This document shows, piece after piece, positions 9,580-17,207 of a stretch of 64,000 nucleotides of DNA. The stretch covers positions 199,917 to 263,916 of the forward strand of contig NZ_MQUQ01000003.1 in assembly GCF_001953865.1 (NCBI RefSeq). Direction: 5' to 3'. The notes below the pieces were generated by a model. It saw nothing but the letters and a program-made list of their open reading frames with translations. It had not been told where the DNA came from and made no database searches. The DNA is from Amycolatopsis coloradensis. Lineage in GTDB: Bacteria > Actinomycetota > Actinomycetes > Mycobacteriales > Pseudonocardiaceae. The position numbers and the translations under genes were made by a program. How positions within the stretch are numbered: the first letter of the stretch is position 1; every line of letters begins with the position of its first letter.

Positions 9580-10167
9580 CTACCCGTAGTTCGCGAAGCA
9601 GAGCGCTTCGATGTCGCCGCGCAGTGCGGCGAACGGCCGCCGCCGGACGCGCTGCTGGACGATCGCGCCGAGCAGATAGGACAGCAGCGCCCGCGCCCGC
9701 GCGCGGGGGTCTTCCACGTCGAGCGGTGCGAGCAGTTCCGCGAGCAGTTCGGTGATCGACGTCAGCATGACGTCGATGGCCTGCGGATGCTGCGCGCGGC
9801 CCGCCGCGATCCAGTATTCGAACCAGAGGAAGGCCGCGTCCGGGCGGCCGGAGAACTCGGCGAGGAACGCCTCCAGCGCCGCGAACAGCCGCTCGTCCGG
9901 GTGATCGTGTTTCTCCGAAATTTTGCGCAAATCGGCGGTGAACGTTGTGATGTGCGCCGCCATCGCGCGGTCGATCAGGACGTCGATGTCCGCGAAGTAG
10001 TAATGAATCGCACTCTTCGTGAGGGGTCCGGCCTCCGCGATCGCGCGGACGGTGCAGCCGGCGAGCCCGTCCCTGGCGAGCACGGCACGTGCCGCTTCGA
10101 CGATCTGCTCCTGTTTCTGCAGCTGATTGGGGGAGAGCCGCGCGCTGCGGCCGGGAACGGCGGTCAC
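9580..10167 (-). CDS. TetR-family transcriptional regulator
   Basis: A 195-residue regulator with an N-terminal TetR helix-turn-helix (residues about 17-63: IVEAARAVLARDG through SAIHYYFADIDVL) and a helical ligand-binding domain. The recognition helix TKSAIHYYF is typical. No partner enzyme is immediately linked; the M14 peptidase gene begins 97 bases downstream on the same strand, with its own leader. Target and ligand are unknown. Its own upstream region (10168-10280) is shared with the rightward Gre-like gene, so it may regulate that or itself. Confidence 0.88.
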   Translation of the reverse strand: MTAVPGRSARLSPNQLQKQEQIVEAARAVLARDGLAGCTVRAIAEAGPLTKSAIHYYFADIDVLIDRAMAAHITTFTADLRKISEKHDHPDERLFAALEAFLAEFSGRPDAAFLWFEYWIAAGRAQHPQAIDVMLTSITELLAELLAPLDVEDPRARARALLSYLLGAIVQQRVRRRPFAALRGDIEALCFANYG

Positions 10168-10290
10168 GAAGTTCCTTACACCAAGTAGTCAGGACGGTAG
10201 CCCTGAAGCTTAGGGCAACCGTCCTGCCCGATCACAGCGGGTGAAAAATCGAGGTGGCTAGCGGCCGATCTGTGGCGGACAATGCGCGGC

Positions 10291-10755
10291 ATGGTGACCA
10301 CAGGGGACAACGGGTTCAGCCCGGCGGCACGCCGGCAGCTGGAAAAGGAACTCGCCGATCTGCGTGCGCAGCGCGACGCGATGGCGCCGCTCGTCGGCGA
10401 ACAGGAACGAACCGGCGACGCGGCCGATCAAGCGGAGGTGCTGGACCGCGCGGAGGCCGCCGCCTACCTCGACCGGCGCATCGCCGACGTGGCCGCGAAA
10501 CTCGAGCACGGCGGCCGCAACAGCAAGGGCCTGCTTCCCGACGGCACCACCGTCACCCTCAGATTCTCCGACGGCGACGAAGACGAACTCCACATCGTCA
10601 CGATCCCGGGCGAGGACGCCGACGCCTCCACGGTCACCTCGGACAGCCCGCTCGGCCTGGCGCTCGTGGGCGCCAAGGAGGGCGACGAGATCAAGTACCG
10701 GACACCGCGCGGCGAGACCAGCGCCACCGTCGTCACCCTGAAGCCGCCTGCCTGA
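10291..10755 (+). CDS. GreA/Rnk-like RNA polymerase secondary-channel protein
   Basis: About 154 residues: an N-terminal antiparallel coiled coil (about 1-75) and a C-terminal GreA/GreB FKBP-like domain with the SPLGLALVGAKEGDEI signature near residue 120. The coil tip reads TGDAADQAEV instead of the GDLSENAEY type tip of true GreA, so the residues needed for transcript cleavage may be altered. M. tuberculosis has a comparable Gre-like protein, Rv3788, described as an inhibitor rather than a cleavage factor. The start is uncertain: ATG at 10282 or 10291 or GTG at 10294. Convergent with the PstS-like gene. Confidence 0.82.
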   Translation: MVTTGDNGFSPAARRQLEKELADLRAQRDAMAPLVGEQERTGDAADQAEVLDRAEAAAYLDRRIADVAAKLEHGGRNSKGLLPDGTTVTLRFSDGDEDELHIVTIPGEDADASTVTSDSPLGLALVGAKEGDEIKYRTPRGETSATVVTLKPPA

Positions 10756-10766
10756 CCGATTCGTTC

Positions 10767-10785
10767 CGTGAAGGGCCCCTTCACG
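10767..10785. repeat. single-unit palindromic repeat after the Gre-like gene
   Basis: Near-perfect palindrome CGTGAAGGG-C-CCCTTCACG. This is one half-unit of the window-wide repeat family, standing alone 11 bases after the Gre-like stop codon. It may act as a weak terminator. Confidence 0.7.
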
Positions 10786-10807
10786 TCCTTGGCACGCCGT
10801 CGCCGCA

Positions 10808-10862
10808 TGTCGCGAAAGCCACGTTCGGGACATCAGACGTCTCGAACGTGGCTTTCGCGACA
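10808..10862. terminator. long inverted repeat of a second type
   Basis: Perfect 20-base arms (10808-10827 and 10843-10862) around a 15-base loop; the arm contains GCGAAAGCCACGTTCG. Unrelated in sequence to the GAAGG/CCTTC family. It lies in the gap between two convergent genes and probably terminates one or both. Confidence 0.75.
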
Positions 10863-10895
10863 CAGCGGTGGTGGCGGGGCGAGAAGCCCGCTGAA

Positions 10896-10920
10896 GTACA
10901 TGAAGGGGGCCTTCACGTAC
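10896..10920. repeat. palindromic repeat carrying the stop codon of the PstS-like gene
   Basis: Near-palindrome with arms GTACATGAAGG and CCTTCACGTAC (one mismatch) around GGG. The TGA stop of the minus-strand PstS-like gene (10913-10915) lies inside it. The same GTACATGAAGG arm recurs in the repeat at 20369-20427. Confidence 0.75.
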
Positions 10921-12445
10921 CCGGACGGCAGAGGACCGGATTCGCCAGTTCGGCGCACGGCCGGTGCCCGTGTGACCGGACGATGTCCTTGCCGACCTGG
11001 TTGGTCAGATACCGCAGGAAGCTCGCGACGAGCGAGTCGGCCTTCGGCTCGCCGAAGGTGTAGGCGTACTCCGTCTCCCAGAACGGGTACGCGGCGTGGA
11101 TCGCGCCCTCCAGGGTCGCCTGGTGGCCGTCGATCCGGACCGGCAGCACGTCCTCGCGTTTCGTCGCCGCGCCCAGTTCGCTGTAACCGAGCGCGCCCGG
11201 CACCCGCGCGATCGCGTCGAGGACGTCGTTCGTGGACGGCTTCGCGCAGCGCACCACGCCCGGCTGGGTTCCCGGAGCCTGCTTGAGGCAGTCGTCGGAG
11301 TTGTCGCCCGGCTCCCGCTTGCCGTCCAGGATCCGGACCTCGAACGTCCGCCGCGTGCCGGAGTCGGAATGCCGGTCGACGAGCCGGACGGGCCGGTCCT
11401 TGCCGCCGATCTCCTTCCAGTTCGCGATCTTGCCGTCGTAGACGTCGCGGATCTGCGCGAGCGAAAGATCCTGGACGCCGGCTTCGGCGTTGATCACGAG
11501 GGTGAACAGCGAGAACGCGACCGGACGCGGCAGCAGTTGCGGGAAGCCCTCGCCCTTGGCGCCGTCGGAGAACGCCAGCATCCCGTCGTTCGCGGCTTGG
11601 TTCAGGCTGCCGAGCCCTTCCGCGCTTCCCCGGCTGTCGAACGAAAAGGACGCTCCTGGGCACGTCTTCGCATACGATGCCGTCGCTTCCTTCAGCACCG
11701 GCGCGAACGCCGTCGATCCGGTGATCACCAGCTTCCCGGACGCGCAGTCCAGCGGCGGCGGCTTCTCGTCGAAGACCAGCGAACGGGTCAGCTGGAAGAT
11801 GCTGACCACCACGAGGAAGAGGATCAGCGCCATCACCGAACCGGTCGGTCCGGTCCGGCTCTTGGTCTCGCGGAGCGTGCCGCCCTTGATCTCGCCGACG
11901 ACCTGGGGATCGTCGAAATCGTCGGTCGAACCGTTCGGGATCCGGTCGAGGACGGCGAGGATCTTGTAGTGCGCGCCGCGGTTCAGCGGCACCCTCGGCA
12001 GGTCGATCACCCCGACGGGCCGTTCGGGATTCTCGTCGCGCGCGCCGAAACCGGAGTCGTCGCCGAAACATTCGTGCAGATGCGGCGAGCTGAGTTCGGT
12101 GACCACCATCCCGGCCACGGTGCGGCCAGGGAACTTCACGCGGACGCCGACGCGGTCGTTCTCGTTGACCGCGTAGTCGTCGGTGTCGATGTCGGTGGTG
12201 CCGCTGTTCTCGATGCGCAGCAACACGAACGACGGGTCGACGAGCCGCTCGCCGTTCTCGTGCTGCAACTGCGCCAGCGCGTCGGCCGTCGGCGCGAAGC
12301 CTCGCTCGGACGCCGTCGGGGTGTCCATCTGCACGCGGTAGCCGAGCCGTTTGCGGCCGACGAGCACGAACTCCCACAGGAACGCGACGGCCGGGACGGC
12401 GATCCCGACCACCGCGAGCAGGACGTCCCAGGGAAAGCCTTCCAA
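10913..12445 (-). CDS. membrane-anchored PstS-like phosphate-binding protein with cytoplasmic domain
   Basis: A 510-residue protein with unusual architecture. A first membrane helix spans about residues 8-27 and is followed by the basic GRKRLGYR patch. A region of about 180 residues (30-210), predicted cytoplasmic by the positive-inside rule, comes next. A second helix lies at about 212-230, and then a C-terminal PstS-type periplasmic-binding domain with the phosphate-loop element ITGSTAFAP near 247. The SRGSAEGL, DRHSDSGTRRTF and GYSELGA elements of the PstS fold are present. There are no pst permease genes nearby. This suggests a ligand sensor or accessory anchor rather than a transport lipoprotein; that is inference. 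Confidence 0.78.
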   Translation of the reverse strand: MEGFPWDVLLAVVGIAVPAVAFLWEFVLVGRKRLGYRVQMDTPTASERGFAPTADALAQLQHENGERLVDPSFVLLRIENSGTTDIDTDDYAVNENDRVGVRVKFPGRTVAGMVVTELSSPHLHECFGDDSGFGARDENPERPVGVIDLPRVPLNRGAHYKILAVLDRIPNGSTDDFDDPQVVGEIKGGTLRETKSRTGPTGSVMALILFLVVVSIFQLTRSLVFDEKPPPLDCASGKLVITGSTAFAPVLKEATASYAKTCPGASFSFDSRGSAEGLGSLNQAANDGMLAFSDGAKGEGFPQLLPRPVAFSLFTLVINAEAGVQDLSLAQIRDVYDGKIANWKEIGGKDRPVRLVDRHSDSGTRRTFEVRILDGKREPGDNSDDCLKQAPGTQPGVVRCAKPSTNDVLDAIARVPGALGYSELGAATKREDVLPVRIDGHQATLEGAIHAAYPFWETEYAYTFGEPKADSLVASFLRYLTNQVGKDIVRSHGHRPCAELANPVLCRPGT

Positions 12446-12517
12446 GACCAGCCTCCAGGTTCGGGAAATCGAACCTAAGGCTCATCCCGGCCGGGGACGG
12501 CGGACTTCAGCCAGTGT

Positions 12518-14005
12518 TCACCGGCCGTCCGCGAAGGCGTAGTCGGCGAGGTCGAAGAACCGGCTCGTCACCATCGTTTCCAGCGTCGGCGACGCACGGA
12601 AGGGCACGTCCCCGTTCGCGTCGAAGTAGTAGCTGTTGGCCAGCGAACAGCTGTCCTGGAAGAACACCTGGTGCTTGCGGCGGTCCAGCATGCTCCGGAA
12701 GTACCGGTCGTTGGCCTCGTTCGTGACCTCCACCCGGGTCGCGCCGGTCTTTCGCGCGTTGCGCAGGCACCGCACGATATGCGCGGTCTGGGTCTCGATC
12801 AGGTTGAAGTACGAGGAGCCGTTGTAACCGTAGGGGCCGAGAATGGTGAACAGGTTCGGGAAACCGGGAACGCTGACCCCTTGATAGGCCTGGAACCGGT
12901 TCTCCTCCCAGAACTTCTCCAGATCGGTTCCGCCAGCCCCGCGCACGGTGAACGCGGGCATGTTGCCCTTCTCGAAGACCTTGAACCCGGTCGCCAGCAC
13001 CAGGACGTCGACCGGATGCCCGGTGCCGTCGACGGTGCGCACGCCGGACTCGGTGATCGCGTCGATGCTCGTGGTCTCCAGCGTGACGTTGTCCCGGTTG
13101 AACGTCTGGAGGTAGTCGTTGGAGAAGCTCGGCCGCTTGCAGCCCAAGGCATAGCGTGGAGTGAGCTTCTCGCGGGTCTCCGGATCCTTGACCGCGCGGC
13201 GCAGGTGCGCGAGCCCGATCCGCTCGCCCGCGCCCGCGGTCGGCAGGAGTTTGTGGAAATGCGCGGCCAGCGGGAAGGTCAGCTCGACCAGTGCCTGACT
13301 GGCCAGCCGGGACAGCCGTTTCGCGCCGGGCAGCCGTCGCATCGCGAGCCGCACCGGCCCCGGCAGCGCGGCGTCCGGTTTCGGCAGGCACCAGATCGGC
13401 GTCCGCTGGAACACCGTCAGCTGCCCGGCCTCCGGCGCGATGGACGGGATGACCTGGACGGCCGAGGCCCCGGTCCCGACGACCGCGACGCGTTTCCCGC
13501 GCAGGTCGACGGTGTGGTCCCAGCGGGCGGTGTGCATGACCGTGCCGCGGAAGTCGGCGAGCCCGTCGATGTCCGGCGGTTTCGGCTGGGTGAGCACGCC
13601 GGTGGCGCCCACGACGAACCGCGCGGTCGTCGACCAGCCGTCGGCGGTTTCGAGGCGCCACAAGTGCGTTTCGTCGTCGAAGGTCGCGGCGACGACCTTC
13701 GAGCCGAGGCGGGTGCGGCGGCGGATGTCGTACTTGTCGACGCAGTATTCGGCGTAGGCCTTCAGTTCCCGGCCCGGCGCGTAGACCCGCGACCAACCGG
13801 AGATCTGCTCGAACGAGAACTGGTAGCTGAACGAGGGGATGTCGACGGCGACACCGGGATAGGTGTTCCAGTGCCACGCGCCGCCGACGCCGTCGCCCTC
13901 TTCCAGCATCAGGAAGTCTTCGAAACCCGCTTTTCGAAGCAGGATCGCGGCGCCGATGCCGGAGAAGCCGCCGCCGATGATCGCGATCTCGTGGTCCGGG
14001 GTCAT
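12518..14005 (-). CDS. FAD-dependent Baeyer-Villiger-type monooxygenase
   Basis: A 495-residue flavoprotein that would insert oxygen into a ketone, or oxygenate a related substrate, using FAD and NADPH. The FAD motif GGGFSG is at residues 11-16. The Baeyer-Villiger fingerprint FxGxxxHxxxW appears as FRGTVMHTARW, and the NADPH motif GTGASA follows. A strong AAAGGA ribosome site precedes the ATG at 14005. It is the last gene of a run esterase, SDR, diiron protein, flavoprotein fragment, monooxygenase and overlaps the previous stop by four bases. The content recalls the M. tuberculosis mymA operon (Rv3083 monooxygenase, LipR esterase, SadH SDR). Confidence 0.9.
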   Translation of the reverse strand: MTPDHEIAIIGGGFSGIGAAILLRKAGFEDFLMLEEGDGVGGAWHWNTYPGVAVDIPSFSYQFSFEQISGWSRVYAPGRELKAYAEYCVDKYDIRRRTRLGSKVVAATFDDETHLWRLETADGWSTTARFVVGATGVLTQPKPPDIDGLADFRGTVMHTARWDHTVDLRGKRVAVVGTGASAVQVIPSIAPEAGQLTVFQRTPIWCLPKPDAALPGPVRLAMRRLPGAKRLSRLASQALVELTFPLAAHFHKLLPTAGAGERIGLAHLRRAVKDPETREKLTPRYALGCKRPSFSNDYLQTFNRDNVTLETTSIDAITESGVRTVDGTGHPVDVLVLATGFKVFEKGNMPAFTVRGAGGTDLEKFWEENRFQAYQGVSVPGFPNLFTILGPYGYNGSSYFNLIETQTAHIVRCLRNARKTGATRVEVTNEANDRYFRSMLDRRKHQVFFQDSCSLANSYYFDANGDVPFRASPTLETMVTSRFFDLADYAFADGR

Positions 14006-14487
14006 CCGGGACGTCCTTTCAGGGCGAAAAACGAACTGGCGCCGAGCACGACGACGTCGGCCTGGTGCTCGACGCCTTCCGCGGTACGGATTCCGTAGGG
14101 CGCGAAGGCGTAGACGGGCCAGGTGACGAGCTTGCAGCCGGGTCGCCGCAGCGCCCCGTAGTAGCCGAGGCCCGGCGCCGTCCGCCGCGAGCCGAACCGC
14201 CGGTCCGGCGTCAGCAGTCTGCGGATCCAGGGGTCTTTCACCTGCCAGCGCAGGAAAACGCGGGCGACGGCGATGCCGAGGACGTTCGGCCCGGGTACCG
14301 GCATCGGCACCACCCAGTCCGGTTCCTCCTGGAACACCTTCACCGACCGCGCGGTGGCCGCCACCTCGGGCACGATCTGCGCCGCCTCGCGGCCGGGCGC
14401 GACGACGGCGACGCGCTGCCCGGCGAAGTCGTGCCCGAACCATTCGGTGCCGCGCAGCACCTCGCCGCGGAATTCGCCCAAGGTCAT
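14002..14487 (-). CDS. short flavin monooxygenase-like protein (second half only)
   Basis: A 161-residue protein that resembles only the NADPH-binding and C-terminal part of flavin monooxygenases: VAVVAPGREAAQIVPEV is a degenerate GxGxxA Rossmann turn, and the end VVVLGASSF matches the final ATG-like element. The FAD-binding GxGxxG half is missing, as if a second monooxygenase gene had lost its 5' part. Both ends overlap neighbours by four bases (ATGA), so it is still translated as part of the operon. It may be a partner subunit of the full-length monooxygenase or a gene remnant kept in register. Confidence 0.65.
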   Translation of the reverse strand: MTLGEFRGEVLRGTEWFGHDFAGQRVAVVAPGREAAQIVPEVAATARSVKVFQEEPDWVVPMPVPGPNVLGIAVARVFLRWQVKDPWIRRLLTPDRRFGSRRTAPGLGYYGALRRPGCKLVTWPVYAFAPYGIRTAEGVEHQADVVVLGASSFFALKGRPG

Positions 14488-15413
14488 GACGCGACCGGTT
14501 CGTGGGTGATCTCCTCGGTCCACGACTGCGGTTTGCCGAGCAGCCGGGCGGGGATCAGGCGGGTCACCTTCACCATCGGGTCGGCGAGCAGCCGGTGGTA
14601 GACGTGCGAGCGGTCGACGATCATCGCCGCCTGCGCCTTGAGCACGTGGTATGCCGGGATGCGTTTGGTGAACTCGCCGCGGCCGCCGATGGTGGAGAAC
14701 CGCTTCACGGCGTTGTACAGCTTCTTCTCCGGCAGGCCCATCGCGACGATGTTGTCCCGCATCTTGTTGATCAGCGGGACGAACACCACGATCAGCCCCA
14801 GTACGACCTGCGGCCTGAGCGAGCCGATCGATTCGGTGAGCAGCTTGTGCGTCGAACCGGCGCCGATCAGTTCGAGCACCTCGAAATCGGCGGTGATGTG
14901 CCGCGACTCGTCGGAGTTGATATGCCGGAACACCTGATGGCACACCGGATCGGAGACCTCGTCCAGCAGGAACTTCACCAGCGCGCCGTCCAGCGCGCAT
15001 TCCAGCAGCGGGATGAGCGTGGCCAGCGCGGTCAGCGGCATCGAGTCGCCGTGATCGTCGAGGACCTTGATGGCCAGCTTGACGTTGATGTTCGGCTCGG
15101 GCATCGAGCTGTCTTCGTCGAGCATGCCCCACCGCTTCATCAACGCCAGTTCCGCGTTGGCGTGCTTCTGTTCCTCGGCGTGGAAGTACCGGTAGATCTC
15201 CTGGATCACCGGCGTCGGCGCCTTCTTGGCCAGCGAGGCGAACCCGCGGGCGCCGACGTGCTCGATCCACACGAGGTCGGCCATGAACGGCCGCATCTTG
15301 GCGCGCAGTTCGCCGGTCATCGTCTCCGCGCCGGGCGCGTCCCAGTCGATGTCGGCCAGCGACCACTGCTTGTCCTTGACGGTCTGGAGCAGCGCCTCGA
15401 AGTCGTAGGCCAT
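14484..15413 (-). CDS. ferritin-like diiron protein, putative oxygenase/hydrolase
   Basis: A 309-residue, mostly helical protein with a complete set of diiron ligands: E51 (WIEHVG), E81-x-x-H84 (EEQKH), E138 (LLECAL) and E169-x-x-H172 (DESRH). This E, ExxH, E, ExxH order defines ferritin-like carboxylate-bridged diiron sites such as those of AurF-type N-oxygenases, acyl-ACP desaturases and the PF10118 'metal-dependent hydrolase' group. The substrate is unknown; with a Baeyer-Villiger enzyme, SDR and esterase alongside, a hydrophobic acyl or steroid-like substrate is a reasonable guess. It overlaps the SDR stop by one base (TGATG). Confidence 0.78.
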   Translation of the reverse strand: MAYDFEALLQTVKDKQWSLADIDWDAPGAETMTGELRAKMRPFMADLVWIEHVGARGFASLAKKAPTPVIQEIYRYFHAEEQKHANAELALMKRWGMLDEDSSMPEPNINVKLAIKVLDDHGDSMPLTALATLIPLLECALDGALVKFLLDEVSDPVCHQVFRHINSDESRHITADFEVLELIGAGSTHKLLTESIGSLRPQVVLGLIVVFVPLINKMRDNIVAMGLPEKKLYNAVKRFSTIGGRGEFTKRIPAYHVLKAQAAMIVDRSHVYHRLLADPMVKVTRLIPARLLGKPQSWTEEITHEPVAS

Positions 15414-16237
15414 CACTTCTCCTTTGCGGCGGGGAGGAACCGGCCGAGGAGGCCGGCGATCCGCGTGTACGGGACGGGCACGAAACGCTTGGCGTGCCAG
15501 AGAAGCTGAGCGTCGGGCTGCGGTACCACGTAAAGCCGTCCACGGTCGTGGGCGTCGAGTGTCATCCGCGCGACGCGTTCCGGCGAGAACCCGACCAGAT
15601 CGGAGACCCGCTGCGCGAAGCCGCGCGCTTCGGCGTCGATGAGTTCGCCGCCGAAGATGTCGGTACGGACGAAGGTCGGGCACAGCACGGTCACCGCGAC
15701 GCCGGTGCCGGACAGCTCGGCGGCCAGTGTTTCCGAGAGGCTGACGACCCCGGCCTTGCTCACGTTGTAGGCCGCCATTCTCGGCGCGGCGGTGAACCCC
15801 GCGGCCGAGGCGACGTTGATGACTCCACCCGCCTTCGCCGCCCGCATGGCGGGAACGAAGGTGTGGCAGCCGTGGATCACGCCCCAGAGGTTCACGCCGA
15901 GGGTCCGCTGCCAATCGGAGAGCGGGGTCTCCCCCACGAGCTTGCCGCCCGCGCCGATCCCGGCGTTGTTGACGACGAGGTCCGGATCGCGGCCGAGCCA
16001 GGACCGGGCCTGGCTCGCGAGTTCGGCGAATTCGTCCACAGTGGACACGTCACAGGCGACGGCGACCGCCTCGCCTCCGTTCTTGAGTTCCGCCACGGTT
16101 TCCTCGGCGGACGCGAGGTCGATGTCGGCGCAGACGACACGGCTTCCACGCCGGACGAGTTCCGCCGCGATCGCCTTCCCGATCCCGCTGCCCGCCCCGG
16201 TGACGACGGCGTGCGCTCCGTGAGTCCGTTTCGTCAC
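15413..16237 (-). CDS. short-chain dehydrogenase/reductase
   Basis: A 274-residue classical SDR that oxidises an alcohol or reduces a ketone with NAD(P)(H). The cofactor motif TGAGSGIG is at residues 13-20, NNAG near 91, and the catalytic YNVSK near 157 with the upstream Ser of NVASAAG. Asp at the end of the second strand (CADID) favours NAD(H). The GTG start overlaps the esterase stop by four bases. It resembles SadH (Rv3085) in context. In this operon it could interconvert the alcohol and ketone on either side of the Baeyer-Villiger step. Confidence 0.9.
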   Translation of the reverse strand: MTKRTHGAHAVVTGAGSGIGKAIAAELVRRGSRVVCADIDLASAEETVAELKNGGEAVAVACDVSTVDEFAELASQARSWLGRDPDLVVNNAGIGAGGKLVGETPLSDWQRTLGVNLWGVIHGCHTFVPAMRAAKAGGVINVASAAGFTAAPRMAAYNVSKAGVVSLSETLAAELSGTGVAVTVLCPTFVRTDIFGGELIDAEARGFAQRVSDLVGFSPERVARMTLDAHDRGRLYVVPQPDAQLLWHAKRFVPVPYTRIAGLLGRFLPAAKEK

Positions 16238-17163
16238 GATGCCTTCCTCAGTGCCGCTGGAAGATGCCCGGTCAGGAACCGGCAGGCCCGCTCCATCGCC
16301 GGTGCCGCCTCCGGGATGAACCGGGTCAGCGCCTGGAAGACGTGCATCTGGCCGGGGACAACGTCCAGTTCGCAGTCGGCCCCCGCGCGGCGCAGGGCTC
16401 TGGCCAGCTCGATGGCGTCGGCGGCGAGCATTTCGAGGCCGCCTGCCTGGATGATCGTCGGCGGGAACCCCTTGACGTCGTCGAAGGCGAACCGCAGCCG
16501 CGCCGACGCGAGGTCGGCGTCCACCGTGTACAGACCGACCAGCTTGGCCGCCGCCGCGGCGGAGATCATCGGGTCGCGGCGCATGCGTTCCCGTTGGGCG
16601 GCCAAGGAGAACGTCACGTCGAACAGCGGCGAGAAAAGCGCCATCGCCGCGGGCGGGTCTTTGCGTTCGGAGATCAGCTGCGTGGCGAGATCGACCGCGA
16701 GATGCCCGCCCGCGGAGTCGCCCGCGACGAGGATCCGCCGGTATCCCTGATCGAGGAGCCGGTCGTACGCCGCGCGGACGTCGTCGGCGGCGCTCGGGAA
16801 GCGATGCCGGGGCGCGAGCCGGTATTCGCAGGCGAACACCGGCAGCCCGGTGCCCGCGGAAACCCGCGTGGTCAGCCCGCGATGCGTGCGGGCCGAGCAG
16901 AGCGCGTACCCGCTGCCGTGGATGTAGAGGACCACACTGTCGGCACTGTCGGCGCCGGGCCCGCGGACCCACTCGCCGTGGACACCGGGTTCGACGCGGC
17001 TTCCCTTCAGCGGTGGCGACGCCAGCCACAAACTCGTGGCGATGAAGGCACGGGAGAACCTGATCCCGGCCCGGTTGGCCGGAATCGCGTTGGCGATCGG
17101 CCGCACGAAAGCGGTCGTCAGCGCGGCGGCCAACGCGGGTCGCAGGCCATTCTGCGGTCGCAT
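16234..17163 (-). CDS. alpha/beta-hydrolase esterase, HSL/LipR type
   Basis: A 309-residue hydrolase of the hormone-sensitive-lipase family: oxyanion motif HGSGY (usually HGGG), nucleophile elbow GDSAGG, and a C-terminal catalytic His in PGQMHVFQ. It would hydrolyse an ester, for example the product of the neighbouring Baeyer-Villiger enzyme. The N-terminal 40 residues are hydrophobic-rich but no clean signal peptide is seen. The first gene of the operon, starting 44 bases from a divergent TetR gene, which probably controls it. The counterpart in the M. tuberculosis mymA operon is lipR (Rv3084). Confidence 0.88.
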   Translation of the reverse strand: MRPQNGLRPALAAALTTAFVRPIANAIPANRAGIRFSRAFIATSLWLASPPLKGSRVEPGVHGEWVRGPGADSADSVVLYIHGSGYALCSARTHRGLTTRVSAGTGLPVFACEYRLAPRHRFPSAADDVRAAYDRLLDQGYRRILVAGDSAGGHLAVDLATQLISERKDPPAAMALFSPLFDVTFSLAAQRERMRRDPMISAAAAAKLVGLYTVDADLASARLRFAFDDVKGFPPTIIQAGGLEMLAADAIELARALRRAGADCELDVVPGQMHVFQALTRFIPEAAPAMERACRFLTGHLPAALRKAS

Positions 17164-17207
17164 GCCCTCAGAATGAATCCGGGGGCGTCTGCTGTCAAGA
17201 TGGAGCG

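Noticed and set aside
10258..10863. A 201-codon minus-strand frame over the Gre-like gene
   Set aside because: It is the complement of the Gre-like coding sequence and its ends lie in the inverted repeats.
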